Source: Membranipora membranacea
Lineage: Eukaryota > Bryozoa > Gymnolaemata > Cheilostomatida > Membraniporidae
Assembly (NCBI GenBank): GCA_914767715.1
Contig: OU612070.1
Span: 24,104,025 to 24,168,024, forward strand
Length of the DNA stretch: 64,000 nucleotides
Direction: 5' to 3'
Shown here: in pieces, positions 1-12,744 of the stretch
Position numbering within the stretch: position 1 is the stretch's first letter
Layout of the letters: each line of letters starts with the position of its first letter
Position numbers and translations under genes: made by a program
Notes under the pieces: generated by a model
What the model saw: the letters and a program-made list of their open reading frames with translations, nothing else
What the model was told of the DNA's origin: nothing
Database searches by the model: none

Positions 1-555
1 GAGCAGTCGGTCTCAGTCAGTCAAGATGTAGGGAGAACAATATAAGATCAATTTTATTAGGATGATGTCTAATCGTTACTGGCATCGAAGATGTAACAAA
101 GCTATTTGGCTGACAGGCTCAATATTGAATACTTGTGGGAATAAAACTGTTGCAATACCTGGTCTTTCTGCTTAAGGCGCCAATAAAACTATGTCTTCCC
201 CACTTACAAAAGTGATTTGAAAATTTATCTGGATCCTGATAAATATTCTTGACTGTTGTTAAAATTTGATTGCGCAAAGTAACTTCAATATCAATGAGTT
301 AAATTGGCACATTCAAAAGGGAGTGTGGACCACGATCTCAATCAGTACTAGAATAAACCCGAAGTTGTACTATAAAACCTGGAAAATAAGTGATTGAATA
401 AGATAATTACGCTGAGCATAGGACAAATTGAATGAATTAAATTGCAAAAATAGCGTGGATACTGTTTTTGGTTTTTTTTAAATCTCATCACTATTCTTGT
501 GCCATCTGAGGTTATCACTGTGAAAAGTGTGTGACTCCTGACATATTGAGATGAT
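1..555. other. Intergenic, nothing recognised
   Basis: AT-rich sequence with no convincing exon on either strand. The antisense open frame at 348-647 has no recognisable domain and overlaps the start of the LINE remnant. Confidence 0.5.
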
Positions 556-1190
556 AATCTACAACCTATGGTAGACTGGGGTATCCAGTGGAGCAGGGAG
601 CATAAGATGACGCTCAATCTAGATAAAACTAAGAGTATAACCTCCAACAGTTTTCTCCCCAGTAGAAATGGTTACCAGTTGGAATTTTTTGGGAGTTATC
701 ATAGATCAGTATTTGAATTTTCATACCCATATTGGCTATGTGCTTGATAAAGCCCAAAAGAAGTTTTATAGTCAGCTACAGCTGAAACGTTTTGGTGTGT
801 CTTGTGACAAACTTATGCTTTTTTATGTTGCCAACATACAATCAATCCTTACTTATTGTATTCCTGCTTTTTTTCCTATGTTAGCAGACAGTCAGCTGAG
901 ATCTTTGGAACGATTTCAGAAGTTGTGCACTAGAGTTATTTTACCCCACATAGAGGATTATTCTGAGAGACTATCAGCACTAGGCATTCCTGAGTTAACA
1001 CTTTCAGTGAATCACTTTGTCAGAATCATTTTATCAAGATAGCCAGCAACTGCAGGCATAGGCTCCACACCTTAGTCCCTGAGAGGCAGTCATCACAGGA
1101 TAGACATTCGAGTCGACTGAAGGACGATTTTTTAACCAAGGCGAATGCTGCAAAACACAGAAAATCTTTTTTCCTTGATGGTGCAACAAA
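556..1190 (+). mobile_element. LINE reverse-transcriptase C-terminal fragment, broken
   Basis: Translation around 570-660 gives WSREHKMTLNLDKTKS. A second frame from 668 to 1042 then gives FLGVIID..L.FHTHI and SILTYCIPAFFP..LRSLERFQK. Both are the conserved thumb and C-terminal segments found after the catalytic domain of non-LTR (jockey/CR1-like) reverse transcriptases. The two pieces are in different frames, joined by an indel near 665-690, and the catalytic YxDD part is absent, so the copy is dead and truncated at its 5' end. A weak tail (KHRKSFFLDG) continues to about 1190. Family assignment below 'non-LTR' is not possible by eye. Confidence 0.75.
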
Positions 1191-2960
1191 ATTTTTATAA
1201 TTTTATTTTTTACCGGAGCTCACCAACTGTTTTATTTAATACCTCAGTGTATTGGGATGGGCGGTTATCGTGACCTCAGCATAACAAGCAACTGTCCGAA
1301 GATATTTGATCTAGTGATCTGTTTTATTATCGAGTCCTACCCTGTTAATAAAGGTATATGAGTAAAAAACGAGCGAACAATAATGCAGCGTATAAAAATA
1401 TGTTCTGTGTTCAAATAGTATTTCTAATTGACATCAAAATGTGAAAGACGTATTCCGCATGTTTTAATTGAACTCACAAAATTGATGCCGGGATAAGATG
1501 ACCATCCGAATACATGATGCCATGAATATTATAGTATTAAACTATATGCCTGCAATAAAATAAGGTTAGATATGCTACTCTGGTAATAAATAATTTGTAG
1601 ATAACATACTTCATAACAGAACTGTGAAAATATTATCGCTTTTTGTCTATTATTATACAACGCAGTGATGCATTTTGCAAGAGCTTATCCAAAAATAGAT
1701 AGAAAAATAATGCACAGATAGAAAATTATGATACTTACACTTGAGTCACATTGAGTAAAGAATAGATGTCGTTGAATAAATGTGGGTTGCAGTACAAGTT
1801 TGTTTTAATTTGACTGCTGCCTAAAATGTTACAGATGCGCTAGACAGAAATACACATTGCACTGCATCAGGATACGATTACAGTGCACAGACACCTGGTT
1901 GATAGTGTTTGATAGTGTTGAAGCAGTAAAAATTTGATTTGATATTGGTTTTATGTAGTAACCATGGAGACTGCCATAATTGATTGCACTTCGATTGTGG
2001 GAATTTGGCAATATATTTCAGCTTCAAGCCACACAATTGGTATACCAATGCACTCAGTGTATTTCAACAGTGGATAATAAATAAATCTGTAATCTGTAAA
2101 TGTGCCAAGGTACATAAAATAACAATGTTTTCTATTCTTTCTATCGATAAAAACAGACATTACAGAACTAAACCAGTTCTGAAAGGTACATAACATAAAT
2201 TCCATGAAAACCAAAGGTAAGGGTGCGTTGATATCCCTCCAAGTCTTTCGTTTTTTGTGTGAAATTATCTGGGTGTATGAAATGGCCTTACAACGTCTCA
2301 AGACTTATGAGAAAGCGTCTTATGAGCTTTAACGCAACCGTCGCCAGCAACTGGTCAAGGCTTCTTTACTTATAAGATTTATCACCTGCTAAAGTGATGG
2401 ATAAACACAGGTACTTGTTCCCATTGGCATGCCCCTCCCTTTTGCCATGCACTATTTATACCGAACATTTGTGGTATCAAAATGAGGTCACACAGATAGC
2501 CAGAATGTGAATAGCACAGTGAGGGAACATCTGTTTACAAACATGGTACAGTTTGAATTTATCAGGGTTGGAGAGTATTGATGTAAGATGATGCAGTAGA
2601 AGTGGGAACGGCAAACTGTTCTGGTGTAAAAATTATGAGGGAAAATGATAAGAATTCTTTAACACTGGCTTGGGACCAGGTTATTTGTGCAATGAACTGA
2701 TTCATTGATTTGTGTAATCAATGAGAAAACGGGGTTGTGCTCTACTTAAACAAGTGAGAGCAACTCTTATTTTTGAACAGATGTAATTTATGATAGGTAC
2801 AGCAAGCCCACTTATATCATCTCTAAAATATTGCTTGATGTCTACTGATAACTCAACAATACAAAGCCACTGAAAAATTGATAACTAACATAATTAATAT
2901 CGGTGATATCAGTTCGAATCTTGACACAGAAGAAGCAAAAAAGTGAAATAATACCACATG
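1191..2960. other. Intergenic, nothing recognised
   Basis: No exon-like frame with splice sites and no tRNA boxes were seen. The overlapping short open frames at 1829-2301 look random. There is AT-rich filler only. Confidence 0.45.
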
Positions 2961-2964
2961 TCCT

Positions 2965-3143
2965 CTACTCTAAAACCTGAGTCTCTTGCAATGTTTGACT
3001 AGTGGCCAGGGAGAAGGTGGGTGTGAGTCATACTACAGCCCACTGCACTCTGTGCTTAGTATATGTCACTAGATCAGACTTTCACTTTGGTTGCTGAGTA
3101 TAAATAACAACAACTTGACTTGCGCATAAACAGAATACATACA

Positions 3144-3185
<42 letters not shown>

Positions 3186-4312
3186 AGAAGTAGTATTCAA
3201 ATCACAGGTCTACTCCAAAACCTGGGACTTTGGCAATGTTTGACTGCCCCCCCCCCCTGAGTAATTTTCTGTTTGAAAGACTACATTACGTACAGAAAAA
3301 GTCCAGTTCTGTATGGGCAATAGCCAGTTTTATGTAAAACTCATAATAGAGGGTTTGTCGGTGCAAGACAAAGTTTAGGTACTTAGTCTGATCCAACATG
3401 CGGTTTTTGTAAGACATGTTGTGGGACATGTCTTACAGCACACAAGAACAATGGGTTTTTAACAATCTAGGCTGTATAACAATGCTGTACTGTAAGTGTT
3501 TATAAGCCTTGGCTATTTCTGAATTTATCCTCGTCTGCGCATGAGTGCAAAAGATTTTGAACTGAAATTATTTGCTAGAAGAGCTACAGGTGACTAAATC
3601 CATCAAATAAGGTATGTATGAGCCGCTTAGGAGGTAGTCTTTCAAACAGAGTACTCAGGGAAGTGCTGTCCAAATTTCTTTCGACTCCAGAGACCATGAA
3701 AGTTGGATGTGTCTTCTCAACCATGAATCACCTTCAAACAACAAAACAAAATGAAAAACTCAAGGGGGAGGGGCAGTCAAACATTGCCAAAGTCCCAGGT
3801 TTTGGAGTAGACCTGTGGTAGTAGTGTAACTAAGCTAAGGCCTAGGGATGGTGGTTTCTGCTGACAGCTGTGACTGAATTAGTTCATTGCTGATAGTAAA
3901 ACTAAAAGATGACATAATGATTCATCCATCTCAGTATTGACACATTGTTTGAATATTGATCACTGGATCACTGCAAAACAAAATTGTCGGTGCGTGATCA
4001 AGGTTCATAAGCCTATCTTAGCCAATGTGCCATTAGCATGCTGTCTCGACTCACTCTACTAGTTGAAAATGTAGGGCCTTCCTCGCAATACATACAACTC
4101 TGTGTAGGCCTGATAATGGGTCTCTGGCAATGTCCCACTGGCCCCCGTAGGTTTTGTTTGAAGGTTGTTCATGTCCAAATTTCTTTTGACTCCAAAGATA
4201 GTTGGATGTATCTCTTAAATCGTGAACTACCTTCAAACAGCAACAACATAATCAGATTCTAAATAGGGCCAGAAAACTCGGTCAGAGGAGAAGGTTTTTG
4301 AGTAGACCTATG
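2965..4312. repeat. Cluster of foldback (MITE-like) repeats
   Basis: A 43-bp block at 3205-3247 (starting CACAGGTCTACTCC) recurs as its exact reverse complement at 3778-3820. A second inverted block (CTGTTTGAAAGACTAC near 3268) matches 3640-3656, giving an inverted-repeat element of about 620 bp. Degenerate relatives lie at 2970-3010 (TCTACTCTAAAACCTGAG) and 4070-4310 (repeated TCTTTTGACTCCAAAGA and GAGTAGACCTATGGG blocks). No transposase is present, so this looks like a non-autonomous family with nested copies. Confidence 0.7.
3145..3181. repeat. (TA)n microsatellite
   Basis: About 17 uninterrupted TA dinucleotides just left of the foldback element. Confidence 0.95.
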
Positions 4313-4319
4313 GGCCCTT

Positions 4320-4670
4320 CATACCACCACATAACTGGACTTTAATTTGTAATGCATGTGGTTGGCAAATTATACGCAGCAACTGATTATCAATATCGGG
4401 GGGGGGGGGGGGAGAATTAGAATGATTTATGATGTCAATAAAACAAGGTTAAAACCTCACAACTACACCTATTCTATCAATATAATACTCTGATTTTCAC
4501 AACAAACAGTTCGTGCAAACCATAAAGGCTGCTGATTATTCTTTGTGGTGCCAATAGGGTGGTATCTGAACCCTCCCACCGCTTTCAACAGAAAATTTCT
4601 TTTCTTGCACGCTGTATAAGTGAGTGAGTATTTATGGGCTAGTTTGCACAATAATATTTTCTCTGTTGCA
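4320..4670. promoter_or_regulatory. Region upstream of CLPB; 5' UTR or promoter not resolved
   Basis: Contains a G run at 4399-4412 and a TTTTCTCTGTTGCAG stretch ending at 4671. That stretch is a good 3' splice site, so the coding start at 4678 may sit just inside a second exon with an untranslated first exon further upstream. No TATA box is evident. Confidence 0.35.
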
Positions 4671-4677
4671 GGAAGAT

Positions 4678-7600
4678 ATGATGAGAAGGGCTGTTAATGT
4701 CACTCGACCATGTCAGTGTATGCATATCAAAAGCAAGTGCACTGACCCGCAACAGAAGTCACTTTCAAACCTCAGCTCTTTGCAGTGTTTCAAAAGCAAA
4801 GGAAGGGACCGGATCAATGTCCCTCCAATAATATACAATAAACATAGCCATGATATTTCTGACTTTACATTTGAACCGCATGAAAATAATCAGCAAAAAT
4901 CCTACACCAAGATCATACTGACAGGCTTTATTGTCGGGTCTGGGACACTGCTATGGGATCAGCAAAAAGTAAACGCAGCAGAGAAGGATCTAAACGTGGA
5001 GGAGAAGAAGTCTCTATGGTTACTCAAGGCTTGTAAAGATAACGACCTGCAGGCTATTCACAAACTCATCAAAGATGGGGTAAGTGGACTATAGGAGTCG
5101 TAGTAAAAAGTGATCGGTGGCACATTTTGTTATGTTACTCTATCTCTTTATATGAAGTTATCCATTTGTCATCAACTAGAAATGATAATGAAAAGTTCAT
5201 AGAGCTTCTTGCGTGCTGCCTCCACCAATTTAATTTGAACGGATTTAATTTCGACATGTGTGGGATAATGATTCTGGAACAATAAAGTATGGTCAACTGA
5301 CTGGACAGTTATGTCACCTTGTAATTCATTTTGAATGAGCAGGTAGATGTTAACGCTAAGCATTATCTAGGCTGGACACCTCTCATGGTGGCTGCTATGA
5401 ATGGACACTTCGTAGCGGTGAAGACACTCCTTGACTCTAAGGCTAATCCTAATATTCCCGACAGCTACTCGCAAGCTGGTAAGAACTGACTGTGGTACTA
5501 AGGCTACATCAACGGCTCACATTACATGTAAACCAAGTTTGGTCCGTTTACCTACATTTGGTGATTTCCCCTTCACTGGTAACGGCGCATCATGACCAGT
5601 GGAAGGAGAGCAACTAGTATGCAGGCAAAGTAGATCAAGCTCAATTGTTTGCTCACTTTCCCCGCCTTTTATTGCATGATATTCCTTTCTCATTATTTTG
5701 TGTAAGGCACCACTGCGACTGCTACTGCGCCAGCTAATATGCGGCTACTACAAGCGCTAAGTCAACCACTTTTACTGCTGTCACTAAGACCGTTACCACA
5801 TTCGATTCTGTGATCGCTATGACATGTAGCTACGAACACTATTACGACCTGTACCTTTTAGTAGCTCTCAATAGTAGACTTGTTTAGTGTGAACACTACT
5901 ATATCTGTATAGTTTCATGTTAGACCTAGTGATTCAGCTGTGACATTCTGTTCTTACTCTAGGGAGGCTGGCAAAAGAGACTGGGATTCCAAGGAAGCAG
6001 GTACAGACAACCCGTGATGAAGAATTCTCCAATCTGCTCTCCGGTTATAACTTCAGGTGAGTTGGTAAGGGATTATAAGAAATAAGACGATTAAAGTACT
6101 TGTACACATCAAGGGTTTCCTCCTCGACAGTTGGCATCTATTTCACCTATTCATTATAAAAAACACTACTGCTAGCTTTGCAAACTGGCAAAATATTGGT
6201 ATTTGAACAGTTGAAGCAAACTGCTCAGTGAAAAATGAATGCAAACATATGTCATATGTCATTTAGTGTATACATTTCTTGCATCTAATTTGGCAGTCTA
6301 ATTCAAATTTTAGTCCGGTCATTATTTTCTTTAGATATAGCTGTTCTCATCCACATCGAAAACCATGTGTTACACACTTCTGATCATGAAGTGACCTAAT
6401 TTGGAAATAAGAACTTCAATTTAGAGCCGGATAATAGCTAAGATATATCAACTCTTTCTTGGGCTATATTTCTGTTTTGGCGGTTAGTGACACTTTAAAT
6501 TTGGGAGGCAAAATGACAAAAAAACAAAACATTATATAAAACTGTAGGCGATGTGAGCTTTCATGTAATTAGGGTGAATTTTTCAATATTTTGCCAGCGT
6601 TTTGTGGGGAAGTGACTTGAAATTCAGCCAAACTTGACAAAAACTGGCATTTCATATAATCCTTATACTTATTTCGTTATTGATCACAGGGGTTCCACTG
6701 CTCTGCATTATGCTGCCTTGGCGAACAATGTCAAGATCACAACAGCTCTGATAAGTGCCGGTGCTGATCCTACCATAGTCAACGCTCACGGGTACAAACC
6801 TGCTCAGTTTGCTGCAAAGGAACATACTGACCTGTTTGAGGTTAGTAAGATTTATGAGTCTCCTTGATGAACTTATGTCTGCTCAAAACAGTATCATACA
6901 TTAAGGTCTTGATTTATATAGATTTTTTACTACCCACTGTTCAAGTCACATTGATCGAGTAGACACTCAGGAGAGTATTCAATAGCCATCAAAACCACAT
7001 ATCGTACAGTCTGAGCTCAGTTACTCACCAACTTGCTGTTGATTTTGTCCTGCTGTTAAGCATTCAACTGTGATAAACAGACTTCACTGATGACATTGTG
7101 GATTGTGTTATAAGCATTCCATTATCTTCCCACGCCACAAACATGAACTCTGACCGTAGTTAAAATACCTAGATAGCTTCTAATTGTTTTACAGAAATGG
7201 GAAAGTGAGTTTGAAAATAAGCGTAAGCAGGTAGAGGCAGAGATGAGAAGACGATTTCCTTTAGAGGAGAGATTTCAGCAGCAGCTGGTCGGCCAGGAGG
7301 GAGCCATCAATGTAGTCAGTTCCGGTTTGTAAACAGCATAATACCTGAAAACATGTCACTGGGGGGGGGGTGTATTTCAACTAAAAACAACCATAATCGC
7401 TATATGATCGCTCACTCTTTGAAGGAACTATATACACTCAGTGAGCGATTTGGTCTAATTGCGTGTCATTGAAAGACCAAGAGAGCGATAATTTGGAGCA
7501 ATGTGATCATTTGCTTGAGTGGAGCATCACTCATACTTATTGAAAGAACCTCATGATTAACTCTGTCTTACCAATAAATATTTTTCTTCTTGAGAACTTC

Positions 7601-10600
7601 TTGCCGATCTACCTTACTGGTGCAGTATTGTATTTTATTTGGAAACTGTGCTCTTTTTATAACAGTCTGTGAACTGAAAAGAAGTAGTACACAGCCAACA
7701 AAGCAAAAATTTTTGCCATATCAATTATATCTTTAAGGCTAATAGGGGCTGGTGGTTCCCATTTTCATCATAGCAAAGCAGTGTTTGCCTAGTCTATCTT
7801 GACAAGCTTTGTTCAGTTTGATGTTCTGAACAAAGGATGTCAAGACAGACTATGTTTTGCCATCATGCCATGTTTAACCTCATTTTTTTATGTTTTGTTT
7901 GTTATAGCTGTGAGGAGAAAGGAGAATGGCTGGTTTAATGACGATCATCCCCTAGTTATGTTATTTCTCGGCTCTTCTGGGATAGGTAAAACAGAACTAG
8001 CTAAGCAGCTCGCCCATTATATACACGGAGAAAAGCGAGACGGATTTATTAGAATTGATATGTCTGAATACCAAAGTAAACACGAGGTAAGGTTCACCTT
8101 CTATATTTCGGAAGAGAGTGTGCAATTGAAATATTTCAATATTTTTAATTTAATATTGATTTATAACATACAGATTAAGTATGTATATATATCTATATAT
8201 ATATAAAGTAAGTCATCATGCATCAAATATTAAAATATAACTTTTGCGGTTGTCTTCTACTTTAATTGATGCACATCTTCTAAAAGCAAGGAGGATTTTC
8301 TGAGCGAAATATTTACCACCCTACAGCGAACCTGGTTGATGTGTATTTTTTTATGATATACCGGGTTTCCTGTTTTTGAGCTTATTCGATGAAGTTAATA
8401 TGAACACTTCTCATGTAGCAGTTTATGAATTATGTAGAGCCGTTGGAATGATGACGTTGAATTCTAACTTTTAGATATTCCAAGTAGTTAGAGTTCAAGT
8501 TAGTAAGAAGTCAGAAAGCTGCTAAATTACTTGGATTTTCATCAGCCAATCTGTACAATTAAGGAAGTAAATTTTCTGATGTCCTGCTTGACACATTTCG
8601 CTCTCACCTTTGCTCATTTTGCTCTGCTTTGCTTATTTTATCGATGACAGGCAGCTAAGTTTGTAGGAGCTCCTCCCGGTTATATCTCTGATTATTATGA
8701 CTGTAGGCAGCTAAGTTTGTAGGAGCTCCCCCCGGTTATATCGGACACGAGGACGGAGGACAGCTCACGGAGAGACTCAAGGCCTGTCCGTCTGCTGTTG
8801 TGCTATTCGATGAAGTAGATAAAGCTCACCCTGATGTACTAGCTACTCTCTTACATGTGAGTCAGGGGATCTTTCGATAAGAAAGAGTGATGCTTTACTA
8901 AAGCAAATTATCACTATCACATCGCTCACAATTATCACTCATTTGGTCTTTCAAATAAACGAAATCGCTCAAAATGTCTATAGTTCCATCATTGAGTGAG
9001 CGATTTCATAACAAGACCCTAGCAGGTATCACTCACTCACTGAGTGAGCGATCACATTGCGATTTCGATCGTTTTTAATTGAAAGACCCCCTGGTATTGA
9101 CCAGAACTAGATGAAAATATCTCTTGACATGGAGCATGAGTAATACTTCCCGTGTTAGAAATTTTTAGTTGATAGTATGGAAAGGACTCGCAAATTGGTT
9201 GTAGCTTCAACTCATTGACTGAACATGCCTGAATTGTTAATATCAAAGGACATAGAATACTCATATCCATGCTGGCCCTGAATTAAACTGTCTCCCGCTG
9301 AACTTTTACTGCTAATTTTCTGTCGGATAAAGAAGTAAGATACAGCAATTTGGAGTTGTCCCCTTAACATCAATGAGGAGACAACTTACTCCACCTGACA
9401 ACAATCTTCAGATTGCAGTTATGCAAATCATTCTTGACAACAGTCTGAATATTGGTGCTGGTAGTTAGAACAGTCAATCTAGAATTAGGACAATAAGACG
9501 ACTCAAGACTCCTACATCATCAATAGCCTGGCAGTCCAAACAAAGAGGGCAAACAAATCGTGCCATTTACGCCAACCCTCCAAACAGATGGGTTAATATC
9601 GATTAAACAAGTACTCAAACTAACCACCTTACAATGCCTCGTTCAATAGTCTCTGTTTATTTTTTTAATTATGACTAGTTAACATTGTTGCTTCCAATTT
9701 TCAAAGCTATTTGATGAGGGGCGAATCACAGACGGCAGAGGACGTAAAATTGAATGTAAGGATGCCATATTCATCATGACTGCTAATATTGGTAATGAGG
9801 AGATATCCCAACATGCACTGGAGCTCAGGGAATCCGCTAGAGACATATCAGAGGGGAAAGTAACTCGTAAAAGTGACATCGCTGAGGGAAGAGAAGATGA
9901 CTCTGGATCAGGTATTTCAGATTAATATTTTACCGAACTCTGAAGTAGTTTATTTGAATAACTTTACAGCATCTGCCTTCCATATGGCTGCGAATCATAG
10001 CACACACCAATATATTCTATTCGGCTAGTACATATGCCTTACTTGGTGTACAATCAAGATGTACAATTCTAATATTTTTGGCATTATCTTTTTGGGGCAT
10101 CACTATATGTGTCCTTGTATCTGACACTCTTAACATTTTAGCACACACTGAATTATCACGAGAGTTCAAAGACTCAATTATCCACCCAATACTGAAGAAG
10201 ACTTTCAAGCGTGAGGAGTTTATTGGCAGAATTAATGAGATTGTGTACTTTCTCCCCTTCAACACAGAAGAGCTGGACCATCTTGTCACCAGACAGCTCA
10301 ACTTCTGGGCTGGAAAGGTACAATAACAATGGTTAACAATCAATGTTCCTGATTTCTGAGTTGTCATGTTAGAACTCAAAAAGTTCCGATTTGTGTTTTG
10401 TGGCATACCAATGTCATAAATCCAAATTGAAGCTGTTTGCATCCTAAACTAGGGAGGCTTTGATATTCATTTGTGAATATAAGGTGAAATTTCTTGTCTA
10501 GTCCTCTTAAATTGAGGCCCTATTCTGAATTGTCTAGAAATTATTAAAAATATGTATACCCCACAGTGACAAAGACCGAAATAGGTCAACAAGTACAACA

Positions 10601-12356
10601 ATCTGAAGAACAAGCAATTGTAATGTCTGATCAGCATCTTGCTAAGGGGTCATTTCAGTGATTATCAGGGCATCATTACAACTTCAGTTTGTAGCTATTT
10701 TGCCAATTCTTGCTCGAAATTTGTTTCCTAAAGGATTATCCTGATGTGGTTCATAACCGCTGATGACTATTAACAGTTCAATGTAGTCTTATGGCCTGAA
10801 GACAGCACATAATGTGCAGAGATACCCCCCATTTCTCATGGTAAATTTACAAATTGTAAAGTTTATGTATCTACTTATAAGCTATATATATTTGTTGACA
10901 TAACTTTTATGTCATAAATTATATGAAAAGAATGAATGTTATAATCAAGAGTTGCCCTCCCCTACATTGTTCAAAGCAATTACTGTCGTTTCAAACTGCC
11001 TGGCCACCTTAAAGGAGCTACATTACAACGCGACCTGAACTCATTTTGTCTGCATTGTAGGCCCAGTCAGTACATAAAGTAGAGCTGAAATGGGAGGCGC
11101 CCGTAGTTGATCTGTTAGCCAAAGGATATGATCTCAGGTATGGAGCTCGGTCTATCATATACGAGGTGGAGAGACAGGTGAGAGCCACAGGCTAACGTTA
11201 CTCATACTCAAGTCACATTTAGTACTGACTCTTTAAACATAGTATATTTGTTATGGTTTGTAATGTAATATTTTGAGACTCTCTTCCATCTATAACATGA
11301 TGATTGTTTGAGTGAGAGTTATCTCTCTTTCTGGTCTTACAACAGGACAGTGTGGTCCTAGGGTCTAGACCAAGTTTGATCCAGTTTGCCTGCATACGGA
11401 GTTGCTCTCCTTTGACTGGTCATGCCGCAGGCCTGTCCTGGGTCGTGACCGGTAGAAAAGGAGCAACTGAAATTCAGGCAAACTGGATCAAACTTGATCT
11501 AGTGTGGCCCTGACCATAAAAACTGGCTACAGGTAGCCCTACCTCTAGTCTGATACTGATTAATAGTTGTAGAGTTGGGTATAAGTGTGGGCAGCTTTAA
11601 CTGCCTACTAACTCAATTTTCAGACTATCATAATATTAATTATACCTCAGGTATAACCTAGGTATAAGTAGTGTAACGTGATCTGTACCGGTTTCCTGCT
11701 ATCATGAGTTAGCCCAAAAGTATTTTCATGAGTGATTTTTATTCTAATGTGATGAGTACTTGTGGTGCAACCGAATAGTTCAGTTTCAGTTCAGAGTCCA
11801 AAACAATAAGTTGACACTTGAGCACTGAGACCACCATTGTGCAAGAATATCAACAAAAGATTTTTTTAATCTTTTTTCCCTTGACGTTAGAGTTTGGTTA
11901 TCAAAACTTAGTATGTCCATTAAATTTGTCTCGTAATACCAAAGCTACTGCATCACTGATAAAAACAGTATATCAAAATTAGAAATTCTTGGCAAATTAC
12001 AGACACATTAGCGTAATGTCATTGTTAGAAGGTGATTCAACATAAAGATTGCATTGATGGCATTATATGCAGCTTGGAAAGCCAGTCTGATTAATTGCTG
12101 TTTGTTGACGCAGTGATAATTTAGGATTGGTCTAACTGTAGCTTTCATTAGGTCATGAAAAAAGAAATATATGTAAGTTGACTCGTAAGGTTCATTGAAC
12201 AACTTCAATATATTTTTTTAGGTTGTCAGCAAACTCGCCTCTCTGCAGGAACGACAACTTATAACCACTAAAGATAAACTTATGCTCAAAGTCCATAAAG
12301 GTAAGATTGTCGTGGAGAAAATGGCATCCAGTAATGGTTACCAGCCGATCACTTAG
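4678..12356 (+). CDS. CLPB: CLPB (SKD3) mitochondrial AAA+ protein disaggregase, 11 exons
   Basis: ATP-driven disaggregase of the mitochondrial intermembrane space in animals. Exons: 4678-5079, 5343-5478, 5963-6056, 6690-6840, 7195-7324, 7908-8086, 8707-8856, 9707-9911, 10142-10317, 11061-11177, 12222-12356. Together they are 1875 nt in one frame, 624 aa plus TAG. Residues 1-78 are basic and look like a presequence. Residues 79-93 form a hydrophobic segment, where the human protein is cut by PARL. Three to four ankyrin repeats span about 110-260. The AAA+ module has Walker A GSSGIGKT (326-333), pore loop GYIG (374-377), Walker B VVLFDE (395-400), sensor 1 N441, arginine finger R512 in GRINE and sensor 2 R571 in GAR. 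All catalytic residues look intact. Human CLPB is about 707 aa, so this C-terminus is shorter. The ATG at 4678 was chosen because it follows the AG at 4670-4671; an upstream ATG at 4624 is in frame and could be used if that splice is not real. Confidence 0.96.
5533..5640. repeat. Foldback repeat in CLPB intron 2
   Basis: AACCAAGTTTGGTCCGTTTACC at the left and AGGCAAAGTAGATCAAGCT at the right are imperfect inverted partners, with CTTCACTGGT/ACCAGTGGAAG inside. It resembles the hairpin in intron 10 at 11360-11505. Confidence 0.6.
7384..7555. repeat. GAGCGAT-type interspersed repeat, CLPB intron 5
   Basis: Several GATCGCTCACTC, GTGAGCGATTTGGTC and GAGAGCGATAAT words arranged in both orientations. 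The same words and order occur at 8880-9090 and 60575-60680. This is a short non-coding repeat family. Confidence 0.6.
7790..7852. repeat. Hairpin in CLPB intron 5
   Basis: TAGTCTATCTTGACAAGC at the left pairs with the reverse complement of GGATGTCAAGACAGACTA at the right, with TTTGTTCAG/CTGAACAAA inside. The arms are about 27 bp with few mismatches around a short loop. Confidence 0.75.
8651..8689 (+). repeat. Duplicated start of CLPB exon 7
   Basis: The first 39 bases of exon 7 (8707-8745) occur 56 bp upstream with one difference, again directly after an AG (GATGACAG). The spacing is not a multiple of three. Using this copy as acceptor would run into an in-frame TAG within about 25 codons, so the true exon starts at 8707. 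Confidence 0.9.
8880..9090. repeat. GAGCGAT-type interspersed repeat, CLPB intron 7
   Basis: Contains TGCTTTACTAAAGCAAATTA, CATCGCTCAC, GAGTGAGCGATTTC and CCTAGCAGGTATCACTCACTC. The copy at 60575-60680 shares the same order of words (ACTTCACTAAAGCAAGTTAC, CCTAGCAGGTATTGCTCACTC). Confidence 0.7.
11358..11507. repeat. Foldback repeat in CLPB intron 10
   Basis: CTAGACCAAGTTTGATCCAG at the left and CTGGATCAAACTTGATCTAG at the right are near-perfect inverted termini. GTTGCTCTCCTTT pairs with AAAAGGAGCAAC further in. It is a MITE-like element of about 150 bp without coding capacity, related to 5533-5640. Confidence 0.8.
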
Positions 12357-12738
12357 CTGATAGGTATTTGTGTCGAGTCTCATGTAAATGGCAACAATTA
12401 GTGCCAATACGTAAGTTATGATATATTTATTAATGAACTCTTGCAAATTTTGGTTGCCGATAATCTTCTGGTTTTGGCATCTGATGATATTTGAGGATTA
12501 TTAATGTGGGTTAATGTATCCTGTTACGAAAATCTAACCAAATGTTGTTTTTTTATGTTAATGAAGATCATCTTTATGTCTTCCTGCCAGAGCCTTCCAT
12601 TTTCGTTTACAGCTGGCCAACTTGTTCCGTTTTTGTTTCCAAGACGTCATAAAAAATGTGCTTTGTTTTTCGTTATGCACAGGAATCGATTTTATTGGAT
12701 GATTTTTTACAAAGAAAAAAAGCATGCAAGTACAAAAA

Positions 12739-12744
12739 AATAAA
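12739..12744 (+). terminator. Candidate CLPB polyadenylation signal
   Basis: AATAAA 383 bp after the CLPB stop codon. No nearer canonical hexamer was noted on this strand. The actual cleavage site is not visible. Confidence 0.4.

Noticed and set aside
8651-8689. Mutually exclusive exon in CLPB
   Set aside because: The upstream copy covers only the exon start, has no donor and would shift the frame, so it is a decoy rather than an alternative exon.
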